Source of the DNA: Alphaproteobacteria bacterium
Lineage (GTDB): Bacteria > Pseudomonadota > Alphaproteobacteria > Kiloniellales > DSM-21159
Length of the DNA stretch: 54,366 nucleotides
Direction of reading: 5' to 3'
Assembly (NCBI GenBank): GCA_030433005.1
Contig: JAUILQ010000037.1
Coordinates: 1 to 54,366 of the forward strand
Shown here in pieces: positions 1-7,648 of the stretch. The position numbers were made by a program, and so were the translations under genes. The notes under the pieces are model-generated. The model was not told the origin of the DNA, did not search any database, and was given only the letters and a program-made list of their open reading frames with translations. How positions within the stretch are numbered: the stretch's first letter is position 1; the number at the start of each line of letters is the position of its first letter.

Positions 1-122
1 GTAGGAGAACAGCTCGCCCGAACTCGCATCGCCGCCGCGCACGCCAAGCCTCCCTCGGCAAGACCACAGCGGAATCGAATCATCTCCCGGACCGAGCCGG
101 AAGACACTTTTTCAGCAGCCTG

Positions 123-467
123 CTAGACCTTCAGGTCGAGTTCGCGGGCGAGCAGCTCGCGGATGCCGCGCGCGTTCTCGAGGATGGCTTCCGCCGGGAA
201 CTGGTTGAGGACCTCGCCGCTTTCGCGGTCGGTCACGGTGGCGACGACCCGGTTGGTCGACTCGTCGACGTCGAGCTCGATCTTCACGCCGGTGAGCGCG
301 ACGCTGTCGCTGCGGTCCTTGCCGAACAGCGCCTCCATCGAGCGCACGGCGAAACCCGAACCCTGGGCGGCGGCGCGAGCGGCAGCGTCGCCTTGGCCAG
401 GGGCCAGGCGGTCTGCGCCGGAAGCGGCGGCCGTGTAACTCGGCGGCAGGATGGAAAGCTGGTCCAT
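123..467 (-). CDS. flaG: FlaG-family flagellar protein
   Basis: 114 residues. The C-terminal half matches the FlaG family: an amphipathic stretch VDESTNRVVATVTDRESGEV followed by NQFPAEAIL and a final helix. The N-terminal half is low-complexity and alanine-rich, as is usual. FlaG proteins affect filament length or assembly and commonly sit beside flagellin, as here. The gene lies 182 bases beyond the flagellin stop, behind the flagellin terminator and its own sigma-54 promoter (567-582), so it is probably a separate late transcript. The ribosome site is weak (GAGAG abutting the ATG). Family call good; exact role inferred. Confidence 0.8.
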   Translation of the reverse strand: MDQLSILPPSYTAAASGADRLAPGQGDAAARAAAQGSGFAVRSMEALFGKDRSDSVALTGVKIELDVDESTNRVVATVTDRESGEVLNQFPAEAILENARGIRELLARELDLKV

Positions 468-566
468 CTCTCGGTCTCGCCCTCAGTCCATCAAGGTCCA
501 GTCTTACGCATTCGACGCCCTTTCGGCCGGGAGGCCGGGGCGCCGCATTTGCCTGTGTTTTTTCGA

Positions 567-582
567 AGCAAGATGCGGGCCA
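567..582 (-). promoter_or_regulatory. sigma-54 promoter for flaG
   Basis: Read on the minus strand the site is TGGCCCGCATCTTGCT, with the invariant GG and GC exactly ten bases apart and one mismatch to TGGCACG-N4-TTGCW. It lies 100 bases before the flaG start, just beyond the flagellin terminator. No FlbD-like palindrome was seen next to it, so the activator may act from the sites upstream of flagellin or elsewhere. Confidence 0.65.
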
Positions 583-607
583 GTCGACGGTCGCATCGCA
601 AGGAAGA

Positions 608-635
608 CCGGGGAGGGCGCGGGCGCCCTCCCCGG
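608..635 (-). terminator. intrinsic terminator after flagellin
   Basis: Two perfectly complementary 13-base arms (608-620 and 623-635) lie 15 bases past the flagellin stop. On the minus strand the stem is followed by the pyrimidine-rich run TCTTCCTT. It separates flagellin from flaG. Confidence 0.7.
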
Positions 636-649
636 AAGTCCGCGGCCGG

Positions 650-1810
650 TTAGCCGAACAGACGCATCAGGTTCTGCGGCATCTGGTTGGCCTGGGCCAG
701 CATCGAGACGCCGGCCTGCACCAGGATCTGCTGCGAGGTGAACTTCGACATCTCGCTGGCGACGTCGAGGTCCATCAGGGCAGAACGCGCCGCCTCGGAG
801 TTCTCCGTCGCCGTCGCGATGTTGGCGGCGGCGAACTCGAGCCGGTTCTGGTTGGCACCCAGCGACGCACGGTTCTGCGCCAGGGTGTCGATCGCGTTGG
901 TCACGGCCGTGATCGCGTTCTCGGCGTTGGTCACCGTGTCGATCGTGGCGGTGCCCAGGCTGCTGTCGAGCGCGGTCGTGTCGGCCTTGGCCAGGGAGAC
1001 GGTGATGTCGTCCTGGGCGTCGGTGCCGGTGCCGACCTTGAAGCTCAGCGACAGGGTGTTGGAGGTGCCGCCGCCGACGACGAACTGGTTGTTCGCCGAG
1101 ATGGCGGAGGTGTCGTCGAACTGCGAGTTGAGCTGGATGCTCAGGCCCGCGCCGTTGATCACGACCTCCTTCAGCTCGCCGGCCGACGGAGCGCTGACGC
1201 CAGCGTCCGAGGTGTAGGCGATGCCGGTCTGGGCGTTGGTGACCGTGAACTGGTCGGTCGTCGCGTTGAAGGCGACGGTGACCGAGTCGGTGGCCGAGAA
1301 GGCGCCCGGATCGCTGCCGAAGACGAACTGCTCGATGCCGTCGTCGGCACCGATGTTGGCACCGATGGTGCCGGCGGAGAAGGTGTTCGAGCCGTCGAGC
1401 AGCTTGGTGCCGTTGAACTCGGTGTCCTCGGCGATACGGTCGATCTCCGACCGCAGGGCCGTGAACTCGTCGTTCAGCATGCTGCGCTCGGTGTTCGACA
1501 GCTGGCCCGAGCTGGACTGCACGGCCAGGGTCTTCATGCGGGTCAGGATGTCGTCGACGCGGCTCATCGCACCGTCGGCGATCTGCAGCATCGAAACCGC
1601 CTGCCCGGCGTTGACGGAGGCCTGCTTCAGCGAGCCGACCTCGGCCTTCAGGCGCGAGCCGATGGCCAGGGCCGCGGCATCGTCCTTGGCCGACAGCACG
1701 CGGCTGCCGGCGGAAAGCTTGGCAACGGAGTTGGTCGCCGAGGAGTCGGACATCGTCAGGTGACGGTGGGCGACGTTGGCGGCGAAGTTGGAAACGACGG
1801 AAAGAGCCAT
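650..1810 (-). CDS. fliC: flagellin
   Basis: 386 residues. The conserved N-terminal D0/D1 helices are clear (NSVAKLSAGSRVLSAKDDAA, ANAGQAVS-like helix, LSNTERSMLNDEFTALRSEI, FNGTKLLDG), as is the C-terminal helix (ATENSEAARSALMDLDVASE, then QILVQAGVSMLAQANQMPQN and LMRLFG). The variable centre is short, threonine- and aspartate-rich. It is the filament subunit, exported by the flagellar type III apparatus. It has a perfect sigma-54 promoter, a cluster of FlbD-like sites and a leader with three CsrA-type hairpins. The ATG is preceded by AGGAG at seven bases. Only one flagellin gene is present in this window. Confidence 0.97.
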   Translation of the reverse strand: MALSVVSNFAANVAHRHLTMSDSSATNSVAKLSAGSRVLSAKDDAAALAIGSRLKAEVGSLKQASVNAGQAVSMLQIADGAMSRVDDILTRMKTLAVQSSSGQLSNTERSMLNDEFTALRSEIDRIAEDTEFNGTKLLDGSNTFSAGTIGANIGADDGIEQFVFGSDPGAFSATDSVTVAFNATTDQFTVTNAQTGIAYTSDAGVSAPSAGELKEVVINGAGLSIQLNSQFDDTSAISANNQFVVGGGTSNTLSLSFKVGTGTDAQDDITVSLAKADTTALDSSLGTATIDTVTNAENAITAVTNAIDTLAQNRASLGANQNRLEFAAANIATATENSEAARSALMDLDVASEMSKFTSQQILVQAGVSMLAQANQMPQNLMRLFG

Positions 1811-1813
1811 TGT

Positions 1814-1879
1814 AAGTCTCCTACTTGGATCGTTGGCGTGGATGCCGGCTTCCTGCCGGCGTGCCGCCTTCCTGGCGGC
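1814..1879 (-). promoter_or_regulatory. flagellin mRNA leader with three AGGA-loop hairpins (CsrA sites)
   Basis: On the minus strand, three hairpins follow one another. The first (1879-1863) is GCCGCC-AGGAA-GGCGGC. The second (1860-1844) is GCCGGC-AGGAA-GCCGGC. The third (1826-1814) is AAGT-AGGAG-ACTT, whose loop is the flagellin Shine-Dalgarno. All stems are perfect and each loop is five bases. AGGA/ANGGA in a hairpin loop is the known CsrA recognition element, and occupancy of the third would block initiation. csrA and fliW lie in the same window. Binding itself is inferred. Confidence 0.75.
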
Positions 1880-1890
1880 GTTCCCCTAGA

Positions 1891-1906
1891 TGCAACCGGC
1901 GTGCCA
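1891..1906 (-). promoter_or_regulatory. sigma-54 promoter for flagellin
   Basis: On the minus strand the site is TGGCACGCCGGTTGCA, a perfect match to TGGCACG-N4-TTGCW with correct GG-N10-GC spacing. The predicted start is near 1880, which places the first leader hairpin at the very 5' end of the mRNA. Confidence 0.9.
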
Positions 1907-1910
1907 GACT

Positions 1911-2064
1911 CGGCAGGCCTTGCCGGGCAAGGATTTCCGGGCGGTCCAGGCGGGGCCGCCCCGCCGGCCGGCCGTTTCTGCCCGGCAGCTTTTGCCGGGT
2001 TGCGGCGATTCTTGCCGGGTTCCGGCCGGCAGCGGCAAAGCTTGCCCGGCAATCTTTGCCGGGC
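1911..2064. promoter_or_regulatory. cluster of five FlbD-like (ftr) palindromes
   Basis: Copies of CGGCA-N5-TGCCG occur at 1911-1925 (perfect), 1981-1999 (CCCGGCAGCTTTTGCCGGG, seven-base arms), 2003-2017 (one mismatch), 2033-2047 (one mismatch) and 2044-2064 (eight-base arms). The same palindrome with the same five-base spacer recurs upstream of flgI and flgF. It resembles the Caulobacter ftr element bound by the sigma-54 activator FlbD. Position just upstream of a sigma-54 promoter supports an enhancer role; the binding protein is inferred and not encoded in the window. Confidence 0.7.
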
Positions 2065-2122
2065 GGCGCGCCGAGCACGCTCGCCGCGCCGGCCGGGGGC
2101 GGGCGCCTGGCCGAAACGCGTC

Positions 2123-2153
2123 GGGGCCGGCCTCCCGTCTGGAGGCCGGCCCC
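2123..2153 (-). terminator. hairpin ending the flgI-fliW operon
   Basis: Perfect 13-base arms (2123-2135 and 2141-2153) enclose a five-base loop, 28 bases past the fliW stop. There is no immediate U-run on the minus strand (CGACGCGTTTCGG follows), so termination may be weak or the stem may act mainly as a 3' stabiliser. Confidence 0.5.
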
Positions 2154-2181
2154 GTCTCGCGCGAAGGAACTGAAGGAGGCG

Positions 2182-2664
2182 TCAGCCGCCCAGGCTGTGT
2201 CGGATCGGGTAGTCCGGGTTCTGCAGGACGATCTGCCGGCCGAGGTGGCGCTCCAGGTCGACGATCAGCGGCGCGCGCAGGTTCGCCGTCATCTCGATGC
2301 CCTCGCCGGCCGGACGCAGCGTGACCATCAGGAACACGGTCGCCTGGTCGAAGGCGACGCCGGCGCTGCGGCAGGCGCCCTCCAGGTCGGCCCGGGCGAT
2401 CAGGCCGCTCTCGGGCGACAGCGGCGTGATGATGAAGGACAGGCTCGGGTCCTGCAGCGACTGCATCAGCTTGTAGGCCTCGAGCTCGGGCTGCGGCAGG
2501 TTGCCGACGCCGAAGCGCTGGCGGCCGGCGAAGCCGAGCAGGCCGAAGGGAAACTCCAGCGTGTTGCTGTCGTCGAAGGCGTAGACCCCGAAGCGGGTCT
2601 CCACGACCGTCTCCGGCGCCGCCGGCGCGGGCGTCTCGGCCAACAGGGCTTGGCTAGCGGGCAT
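2182..2664 (-). CDS. fliW: flagellar assembly factor FliW
   Basis: 160 residues. After a variable first 20 residues it has the FliW fold: ETRFGVYAFDDSNTLEFPFG, LLGFAGRQRFGV, LSFIITPLSP, a central DLEGACRSAGV stretch, VTLRPAGEGIEMTANLRAPL and the closing NPDYPIRHSL. FliW binds CsrA and relieves its block on flagellin translation; free flagellin competes for FliW. It is last in the flgI-flgJ-flgN-flgK-flgL operon, 47 bases after flgL, and the next gene is flagellin. csrA lies about 22 kb away in another flagellar block. Confidence 0.93.
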   Translation of the reverse strand: MPASQALLAETPAPAAPETVVETRFGVYAFDDSNTLEFPFGLLGFAGRQRFGVGNLPQPELEAYKLMQSLQDPSLSFIITPLSPESGLIARADLEGACRSAGVAFDQATVFLMVTLRPAGEGIEMTANLRAPLIVDLERHLGRQIVLQNPDYPIRHSLGG

Positions 2665-2711
2665 GGTGCAGTTCCTTCTCTATCTGCGTGCGGAAGCTGG
2701 CGGAAAGGGAG

Positions 2712-3626
2712 CTAGAGGAATTTCAGCAGCGAGACCTGGCCGAGCCTGGCGGTCACCGAGTAGGACGCCTCGAGCATCACCTCGTCGGCCGAGAAGCGCG
2801 ACATCGCCTGGGCGACGTCGACGTTCTGCAGGTCGCTGATCGACTGTTCGATGTAGTCCATGACGGTGGCGTGGCGGCCCTTGGCCTCCTCGAGGGCGAG
2901 CTGGTCGGCGCCGACCTCCGAGCGGACGTTCGGCAGCCGGTCGATGGCGTCGTTCACCGCTTGCAAGGCCTGTTCCAGTTGCACCATGTCGCCGTTGGCC
3001 CCGCGCGTCAGGAAGATCGCGCGGCCCAGCGCCTCGAAGGCCGGGTCGTCTGCGGTAACGCCGTAGACCAGCGTTTCGTCCTCGTCGATGCGCGCCGCCT
3101 GCTGCAGGGAGTCGCCGGCGTAGTAGCCGCTGTTGGCGACGCTGGGGTCGGTCGCGTCGTAGCCGACCGCGGTCGGGTCGAAGCTGCCGAGCGCCACGGG
3201 CGCGCTGTTGGTGACGCCGCCGGCGAAGAGGTAGCGGCCGTCCTCCTGGGTGTTCAGCAGGCCGGCGAACTGGTCGAGCATGGTCTGGCCGCGGTCGCCC
3301 AGCGCCAGGTCGTCGGCGTTGTCGCCGCTCGTCGCGTTGACCAGCAGGGTCTTCAGGTTGCTGGCGATGTCCTGCAGCTGGGAGATCGTGCTCTCCATCG
3401 TCGTCAGGCGCGAGCTGACCAGGTCGATCTGCTTGACGAAGTTGGTCGAGCGCAGGTGGCTGTTCTCCAGCGAGACGACGCGGCGGCTGTCGGTGGCGAT
3501 GCCGGCGTAGTCCTGGCTCTTCTTGCCGCTGGAGATCTGGATCGTGGTTTCCTGCAGCCGCGTCTGGGTGCGGTTGGCGTTGAACAGCTGGTGCTCGTGC
3601 AGGGCGTAGGTCGAGGTGCGGATCAT
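2712..3626 (-). CDS. flgL: flagellar hook-filament junction protein FlgL
   Basis: 304 residues. The N-terminus has the flagellin-like D0 helix (NANRTQTRLQETTIQISSGK, then KSQDYAGIATDSRRVVSLEN) and the C-terminus IEQSISDLQNVDVAQAMSRF followed by LEASYSVTARLGQVSLLKFL. FlgL (HAP3) joins hook-side FlgK to the filament. It starts 11 bases after flgK. The central domain is of ordinary length for alphaproteobacteria. Confidence 0.92.
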   Translation of the reverse strand: MIRTSTYALHEHQLFNANRTQTRLQETTIQISSGKKSQDYAGIATDSRRVVSLENSHLRSTNFVKQIDLVSSRLTTMESTISQLQDIASNLKTLLVNATSGDNADDLALGDRGQTMLDQFAGLLNTQEDGRYLFAGGVTNSAPVALGSFDPTAVGYDATDPSVANSGYYAGDSLQQAARIDEDETLVYGVTADDPAFEALGRAIFLTRGANGDMVQLEQALQAVNDAIDRLPNVRSEVGADQLALEEAKGRHATVMDYIEQSISDLQNVDVAQAMSRFSADEVMLEASYSVTARLGQVSLLKFL

Positions 3627-3637
3627 CGCGAACGTCC

Positions 3638-5428
3638 CTAGCGGATGATGTTGCTCAGAGTGTCGAACATCTCCTGGGCCGTGGAGATGACCCGGGCCGA
3701 GGCGGCGTAGGCGTTCTGGAAGACCACCAGGTTCGCCATTTCCTCGTCGATGTTCACGCCCGACAGCGACTTGTGCTGCTGCACGAGCTGCTGCTGCAGG
3801 CTCGACTGGTAGTCGTAGTCGGCGCTGTTGTTGGCGGTGATGCGGGCGGCGTCGGCGACGATCTCGGCGCCGTAGCCGCTCAGCGTCGCCGAGGTCGCCG
3901 CCAGGCCGCCGGCGGCGCCGAAGCTGACGGTCTCGTCGAACTTGCGGCCGAGCGCCAGGGCGATGCGGTTGTCGGAGAAGGCGACGCCGGGCGCGCCGGC
4001 CGCCGGCGCCGTCGCGGCGTCGCTCAGCTGGCCGCGCGACAGCCGCGAGGGATCGGCGGCGAGGTCGTCGCGCACCTGGAGCTGTTGCGCCAGGCCGGTG
4101 ATCGCGCCGCCCTGGACGGCGCCCGGGGTGGTGAAGAAATCGTTGAGGCCGAAGTAGTTCGAGAAGCCGCTGATGGTGTTGCTGCCGTCGGTGACGCTCT
4201 GCGTGCCGAGGTCGACGATGGCGATTCCGTTGGGCGAGGCGTCGGCGGCGATCGACAGCGGGCCGGCGGCAGCCGTGGCTGCCGTGGCGTTGCCGGCCAG
4301 GTTGGCGTTGATGGCGTCGCGCACCTGGTTGACCGTGTAGGTGCCGGCGGCGAGGTCGAAGGAGTCGACCATCAGCCCGTCGTCGTCGAGCACCGCGATG
4401 CGCACGGCGCTGCTCAGCGTCACGCTGTCGGTCGTGGGGTCGGCGAAGCTGCGCGTGCCGGTCAGGCTGGCCGCGGGCGGCAGGCCGGTGCCCTGGTTGT
4501 GGACCAGGTTGAGCTGGTCGCGCAGCTGCTCGGCGAGTCGGTCCATCTCGGCCTGCATGTCCGGCAGGGTCGAGTCGCGCAGGTCGATCAGGCCGTCGAT
4601 GCGGCCGCCGCGGATCGTCGCGGTGATGTCCTGGCCGTTGATCGAGATGCCGTCGATGCCGGCGCCCAGGGACATCGTCGGGTCCATGACCGTGACCGCG
4701 GTGTGGCTGAGCGTGGCGGCGGTGCCGTCGGCGAGCAGCATGCCGCCGGTCGTGTAGACCGCCAGCGCGCCGTCGCTGCGCACGAAGGAGGAGACCTCCA
4801 TCTCGGCGCTCAGCAGCTCCAGCGCCTTGTCGCGCTCGTCCTCCAGGTCACCGGTCGGGATGTCCTGGGCGGCATTGGTCTTGATCTTGCCGTTGAGCTC
4901 GGCGATGCGCTCCAGCTGCGTATTGATGACCTGCACCGAGCTGGCGATCGCCCGGTCGGCATCGAGGCGCAGCTCCTGCAGGCCGTCGGCCATGTCGCCG
5001 ACCTGGCGCGCCAGGTTCATCGCCGCCTCGACGGTCTGGTTGTGGACCGTCGCGCTCTCCGGCGTCGTCGCCAGGGCGTCGACTTCCTGGGCCAGGGTCG
5101 AGATCTTGTGCGAGACGGTGCTCTGGTCGCCGGGTGCGCCGAACATCTGCTGCACCGACTTTAGGAACATCTCCTTGACCTCGAGCGCCTGCAGCTTGGT
5201 CGTCGCCTCGCGGGCGTCGGCCTGGACCCGCGCGTCGACGGTGCGCACGACGTCGCCGAGCTGCACGCCGGCGCCGACCCCGACCAGCGTGCGCGCGGTC
5301 GGCTGGGCGACCTTGCGGGTGTAGCCGTCGGTGTTGGCGTTCGAGACGTTGTTCGAGATCGTGCTGAGCGCGCCCTGCGTCGTGCGCAGTCCCGAAAGGG
5401 CCGTGTTGAGGGCGAGGGTGAGGCTCAT
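3638..5428 (-). CDS. flgK: flagellar hook-associated protein FlgK
   Basis: 596 residues. The N-terminal rod/hook signature is ALNTALSGLRTTQGALSTIS followed by NNVSNANTDGYTRK. The C-terminal helix ends in SGVNIDEEMANLVVFQNAYA and ARVISTAQEMFDTLSNIIR. FlgK (HAP1) caps the hook before FlgL. The middle carries the usual variable domains. It begins 40 bases after the FlgN-like chaperone gene, its expected export partner. Confidence 0.95.
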   Translation of the reverse strand: MSLTLALNTALSGLRTTQGALSTISNNVSNANTDGYTRKVAQPTARTLVGVGAGVQLGDVVRTVDARVQADAREATTKLQALEVKEMFLKSVQQMFGAPGDQSTVSHKISTLAQEVDALATTPESATVHNQTVEAAMNLARQVGDMADGLQELRLDADRAIASSVQVINTQLERIAELNGKIKTNAAQDIPTGDLEDERDKALELLSAEMEVSSFVRSDGALAVYTTGGMLLADGTAATLSHTAVTVMDPTMSLGAGIDGISINGQDITATIRGGRIDGLIDLRDSTLPDMQAEMDRLAEQLRDQLNLVHNQGTGLPPAASLTGTRSFADPTTDSVTLSSAVRIAVLDDDGLMVDSFDLAAGTYTVNQVRDAINANLAGNATAATAAAGPLSIAADASPNGIAIVDLGTQSVTDGSNTISGFSNYFGLNDFFTTPGAVQGGAITGLAQQLQVRDDLAADPSRLSRGQLSDAATAPAAGAPGVAFSDNRIALALGRKFDETVSFGAAGGLAATSATLSGYGAEIVADAARITANNSADYDYQSSLQQQLVQQHKSLSGVNIDEEMANLVVFQNAYAASARVISTAQEMFDTLSNIIR

Positions 5429-5468
5429 GGCGGGGTCGGCCTTGCTGGCGGGCGAGGGGCGGGGAGCG

Positions 5469-5915
5469 CTAGAGGCGCTGGTCCAGGGTCACCGACACGG
5501 CGCGCCGCTGGGTCGGCGCGGCCGGCATCCGGGCCTGGCTGTCCGGGCCGTAGGTGCCCGGCCCGCGCTGCTGCTTCTCGACCTCCGAGACGATGTGCTT
5601 GAGCAGGCGGTTGGTCGCCTCCTTGGTCGCGCGCAGCGCCCGCTCGTTGGCCGCCAGGACGCGGTGGAAGCGCTCGGTGACCTCCTGCAGCTCCTCGCGC
5701 ACCGCCGGCGTGATCGTCTGCGCGGCGCCAGGCTCGGTCTGCAGCGCCCTGATCGCGGTCTCGTAGGCCGCGGCCAGCACGATCTTGTCGTGCTGCAGGC
5801 TCTGCATCTCGCTCGGCTTCATGGCCCGCAGCATCTCGATCTCGCGCTCGAGCACCTCGATGAGCCGGGTCGTGATCTTCAGCAGGTCGGCGACCTGAGC
5901 ATTCTCGGGGATCAT
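5469..5915 (-). CDS. flgN: FlgN-like flagellar export chaperone
   Basis: 148 residues, almost entirely helical. The heptad-rich region runs from ITTRLIEVLEREIEMLRAMK through VREELQEVTERFHRVLAANE to KEATNRLLKHIVSEVEK, with a disordered C-terminal tail. This length, helicity and position next to flgK fit FlgN, the chaperone for FlgK and FlgL. The start overlaps the flgJ stop by four bases. Sequence identity in this family is low, so the call rests on context and shape. Confidence 0.75.
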   Translation of the reverse strand: MIPENAQVADLLKITTRLIEVLEREIEMLRAMKPSEMQSLQHDKIVLAAAYETAIRALQTEPGAAQTITPAVREELQEVTERFHRVLAANERALRATKEATNRLLKHIVSEVEKQQRGPGTYGPDSQARMPAAPTQRRAVSVTLDQRL

Positions 5916-6259
5916 CCCTGGACCTCCTGCATCTTGAGCATTTCGCGGGCGATCTGGTCGGCCAGGCCGATGCCGCCCGACTGGGCCATCGCCTTGCCGT
6001 ACTCCTGGACCAGCATGCCGCGGTAGGTCTTCTCGGCCTCGCCGCCGCCGAACATGCCGTCGGTCTTGAGGTTCTCGAACATCGGCTTGAACATCTCCGA
6101 GAGGAACATCGCCTCGAAGTCCTCGGCGGCCTCGCGGATCTGCGGCGAGATCTCGCCGCGCCCGGCGGCCCCGCCGGCGATGCCCGCGCCGGCCATCGCC
6201 GACGGCAGGCTCGACTGGAGCCGGGCGGACTGCAGCTGGGCGGCAATCGCGCTGTTCAT
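5912..6259 (-). CDS. flgJ: rod-binding protein, FlgJ N-terminal type
   Basis: 115 residues. The core is the FlgJ rod-binding domain: IREAAEDFEAMFLSEMFKPM, FENLKTDGMFGGGEAEKTYR, then MLVQEYGKAMAQSGGIGLAD and QIAREML. There is no peptidoglycan hydrolase domain, the normal state in alphaproteobacteria (CheL-type), where a separate muramidase does that work. The start codon overlaps the flgI stop (TGATG on the minus strand), so translation is likely coupled. A much longer open frame extending upstream in this phase is a shadow of flgI. Confidence 0.9.
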   Translation of the reverse strand: MNSAIAAQLQSARLQSSLPSAMAGAGIAGGAAGRGEISPQIREAAEDFEAMFLSEMFKPMFENLKTDGMFGGGEAEKTYRGMLVQEYGKAMAQSGGIGLADQIAREMLKMQEVQG

Positions 6260-7389
6260 CACATCACCTCGATTTCGGCCTGGAGGGCGCCTGCGGCCTT
6301 GATGGCCTGCAGGATGGTGATCATGTCGCGCGGGCCGACGCCCAGCGCGTTGAGGCCGTCGACCAGCTCCTGCAGCGTCACGCCGGCCTCGAGCATGGCC
6401 AGGCGGCGGTCGGCGTCGTCCTCGATCTCGATGTTGGTGTTCTGGGTCACCTCGGTCTGGCCGGCCTCGGCGAAGGGGCCCGGCTGGCTGACCTGCTCGC
6501 TCTCGGTGATCCGGATCGTCAGGTTGCCCTGGGCGATCGCGACCTCGCTGATGCGCACCTGGCTGCCCATGACGATGACGCCCGAGCTCTCGTCGATGAC
6601 CACGCGGGCGATCTGGTCGACGCGCACCGGGATCTGCTCGATCTCGGTCAGCAGCGCCACCGTGTCGCCGGGGTAGTTGGCCGGCACCTGGATCTCGACG
6701 GTGCCGGGATCGACGAGGCGGGCGACCGGCACGTTCAGGCGGTCGTTGATGCCGTCGGCGATGCGCTTGGCGGTCGTCAGGTCGGGATTGCGCAGGGTCA
6801 CGTTGACCCGGGTCAGCTGGTTCAGCTCGAAGCCGATCTCGCGCTCGACGATGGCGCCGCCGGCGATGCGCGCCGAGGTCGCGACGCCGCGCGACACCGT
6901 CGCCGCGTTGCCCTGGACCTTGAAGCCGGCGACCGCCAGAGAGCCCTGGGCGACCGCGTAGACCTCGCCGTCGGCGCCCATCAGCGGAGTCACCAGCAGG
7001 GTGCCGCCGACCAGGCTGTCGGCGTCGCCGAGCGCGGAGACGTTGATGTCGATGCGCGAGCCCTGGCGCGAGAAGGGCGGCAGGTTGGCGGTGACCATCA
7101 CCGCGGCGACGTTGTCGGTGTCGAGGTCCTCGTCGCGGGCGTTGACGCCGAGCCGCTGCAGCATGCCGATCAGGCTCTCGCGGGTGAAGATCGCCGAACC
7201 GAGGTCGTCGCCGGTGCCGTCGAGGCCGACGACCAGGCCGTAGCCGACCAGCAGGTTGTCGCGGATGCCCTCGAACTCGGCGATGTCCTTGATGCGCGAC
7301 TGGGCGGCCGCGTCCTCGGCCACGGCGAGCGGGCCGAAGGCCAGGGCCAGGGCGGCGAGAGCGGCGCTGATCAGGGGGCGAAGGGGCAT
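6259..7389 (-). CDS. flgI: flagellar P-ring protein FlgI
   Basis: 376 residues with a Sec signal peptide (hydrophobic core to AVAEDAAAQS). FlgI motifs follow directly: RIKDIAEFEGIRDNLLVGYG, LVVGLDGTGDD, MVTANLPPFSRQGSRIDINV and SALGDADSLVGGTLLVTPLM. The C-terminal end has VTLQELVDGLNALGVGPRDM. It forms the periplasmic P ring around the rod. It is first in a six-gene operon and has a sigma-54 promoter (7456-7471). Confidence 0.97.
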   Translation of the reverse strand: MPLRPLISAALAALALAFGPLAVAEDAAAQSRIKDIAEFEGIRDNLLVGYGLVVGLDGTGDDLGSAIFTRESLIGMLQRLGVNARDEDLDTDNVAAVMVTANLPPFSRQGSRIDINVSALGDADSLVGGTLLVTPLMGADGEVYAVAQGSLAVAGFKVQGNAATVSRGVATSARIAGGAIVEREIGFELNQLTRVNVTLRNPDLTTAKRIADGINDRLNVPVARLVDPGTVEIQVPANYPGDTVALLTEIEQIPVRVDQIARVVIDESSGVIVMGSQVRISEVAIAQGNLTIRITESEQVSQPGPFAEAGQTEVTQNTNIEIEDDADRRLAMLEAGVTLQELVDGLNALGVGPRDMITILQAIKAAGALQAEIEVM

Positions 7390-7455
7390 GTCGGGTCCGT
7401 GACGATCTCAATTTGCCTAGCCGGGCGCCTGCTGCGATCCGGCAGCGCTCAGGGA

Positions 7456-7471
7456 TGCGAAGAGCGTGCCA
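7456..7471 (-). promoter_or_regulatory. sigma-54 promoter for the flgI operon
   Basis: On the minus strand the site is TGGCACGCTCTTCGCA. The -24 element is perfect, GG-N10-GC spacing is correct, and there is one deviation (TCGC for TTGC) in the -12 element. It lies 67 bases before the flgI start, with a FlbD-like palindrome 84 bases further upstream. Confidence 0.75.
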
Positions 7472-7555
7472 AGACCGGTCGGCGCCATTAACCTGCTGAC
7501 TTTCAAAGAATCTTCCCCGAGCTCTGCTTGCGATCGGGCGGCGCGGCGGCGGCGG

Positions 7556-7570
7556 CGGCAAGTCTTGCCG
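7556..7570. promoter_or_regulatory. FlbD-like palindrome between flgI and fliX
   Basis: CGGCAAGTCTTGCCG is a perfect CGGCA-N5-TGCCG palindrome. It lies upstream of the flgI sigma-54 promoter and 15 bases before the CtrA-like box of fliX, so one bound activator could switch on flgI and affect fliX. Confidence 0.65.
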
Positions 7571-7585
7571 GGCCGATCCGGCCGC

Positions 7586-7603
7586 TTTACGGCTTCTTAA
7601 CCG
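7586..7603 (+). promoter_or_regulatory. CtrA-like box before fliX
   Basis: TTTACGGCTTCTTAACCG matches the CtrA consensus TTAA-N7-TTAAC with one substitution in the first half. It stands 46 bases before the fliX start. The inner 15 bases recur, with one change, before fliL. No convincing -10 element was identified. Confidence 0.55.
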
Positions 7604-7648
7604 CGTTGGCGCCAGTCTCCGGGCTGACGGAAGGACACGCAGACAGCG

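Larger units (their letters stand above)
1811..2181. other. flagellin control region (gene-free stretch)
   Basis: No coding sequence is supported in these 371 bases. Going away from the flagellin start it holds the hairpin leader (1814-1879), the sigma-54 promoter (1891-1906), a cluster of FlbD-like palindromes (1911-2064) and the hairpin ending the fliW operon (2123-2153). The many GCCGG steps explain the spurious open frames seen here. Confidence 0.8.

Noticed and set aside
1..122. A gene or regulatory element at the left edge
   Set aside because: No frame with a family resemblance and no clear promoter or hairpin; it is the region beyond the flaG stop.
5912..6259. FlgJ as truncated because it lacks the muramidase domain
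   Set aside because: Alphaproteobacterial rod-binding proteins normally have only this domain, and the gene is intact with coupled starts and stops.
5912..7561. A single 549-residue gene covering flgJ and the flgI region
   Set aside because: Only the last 115 residues resemble a protein family (FlgJ). The rest is an out-of-frame reading of flgI, and an ATG coupled to the flgI stop is present.
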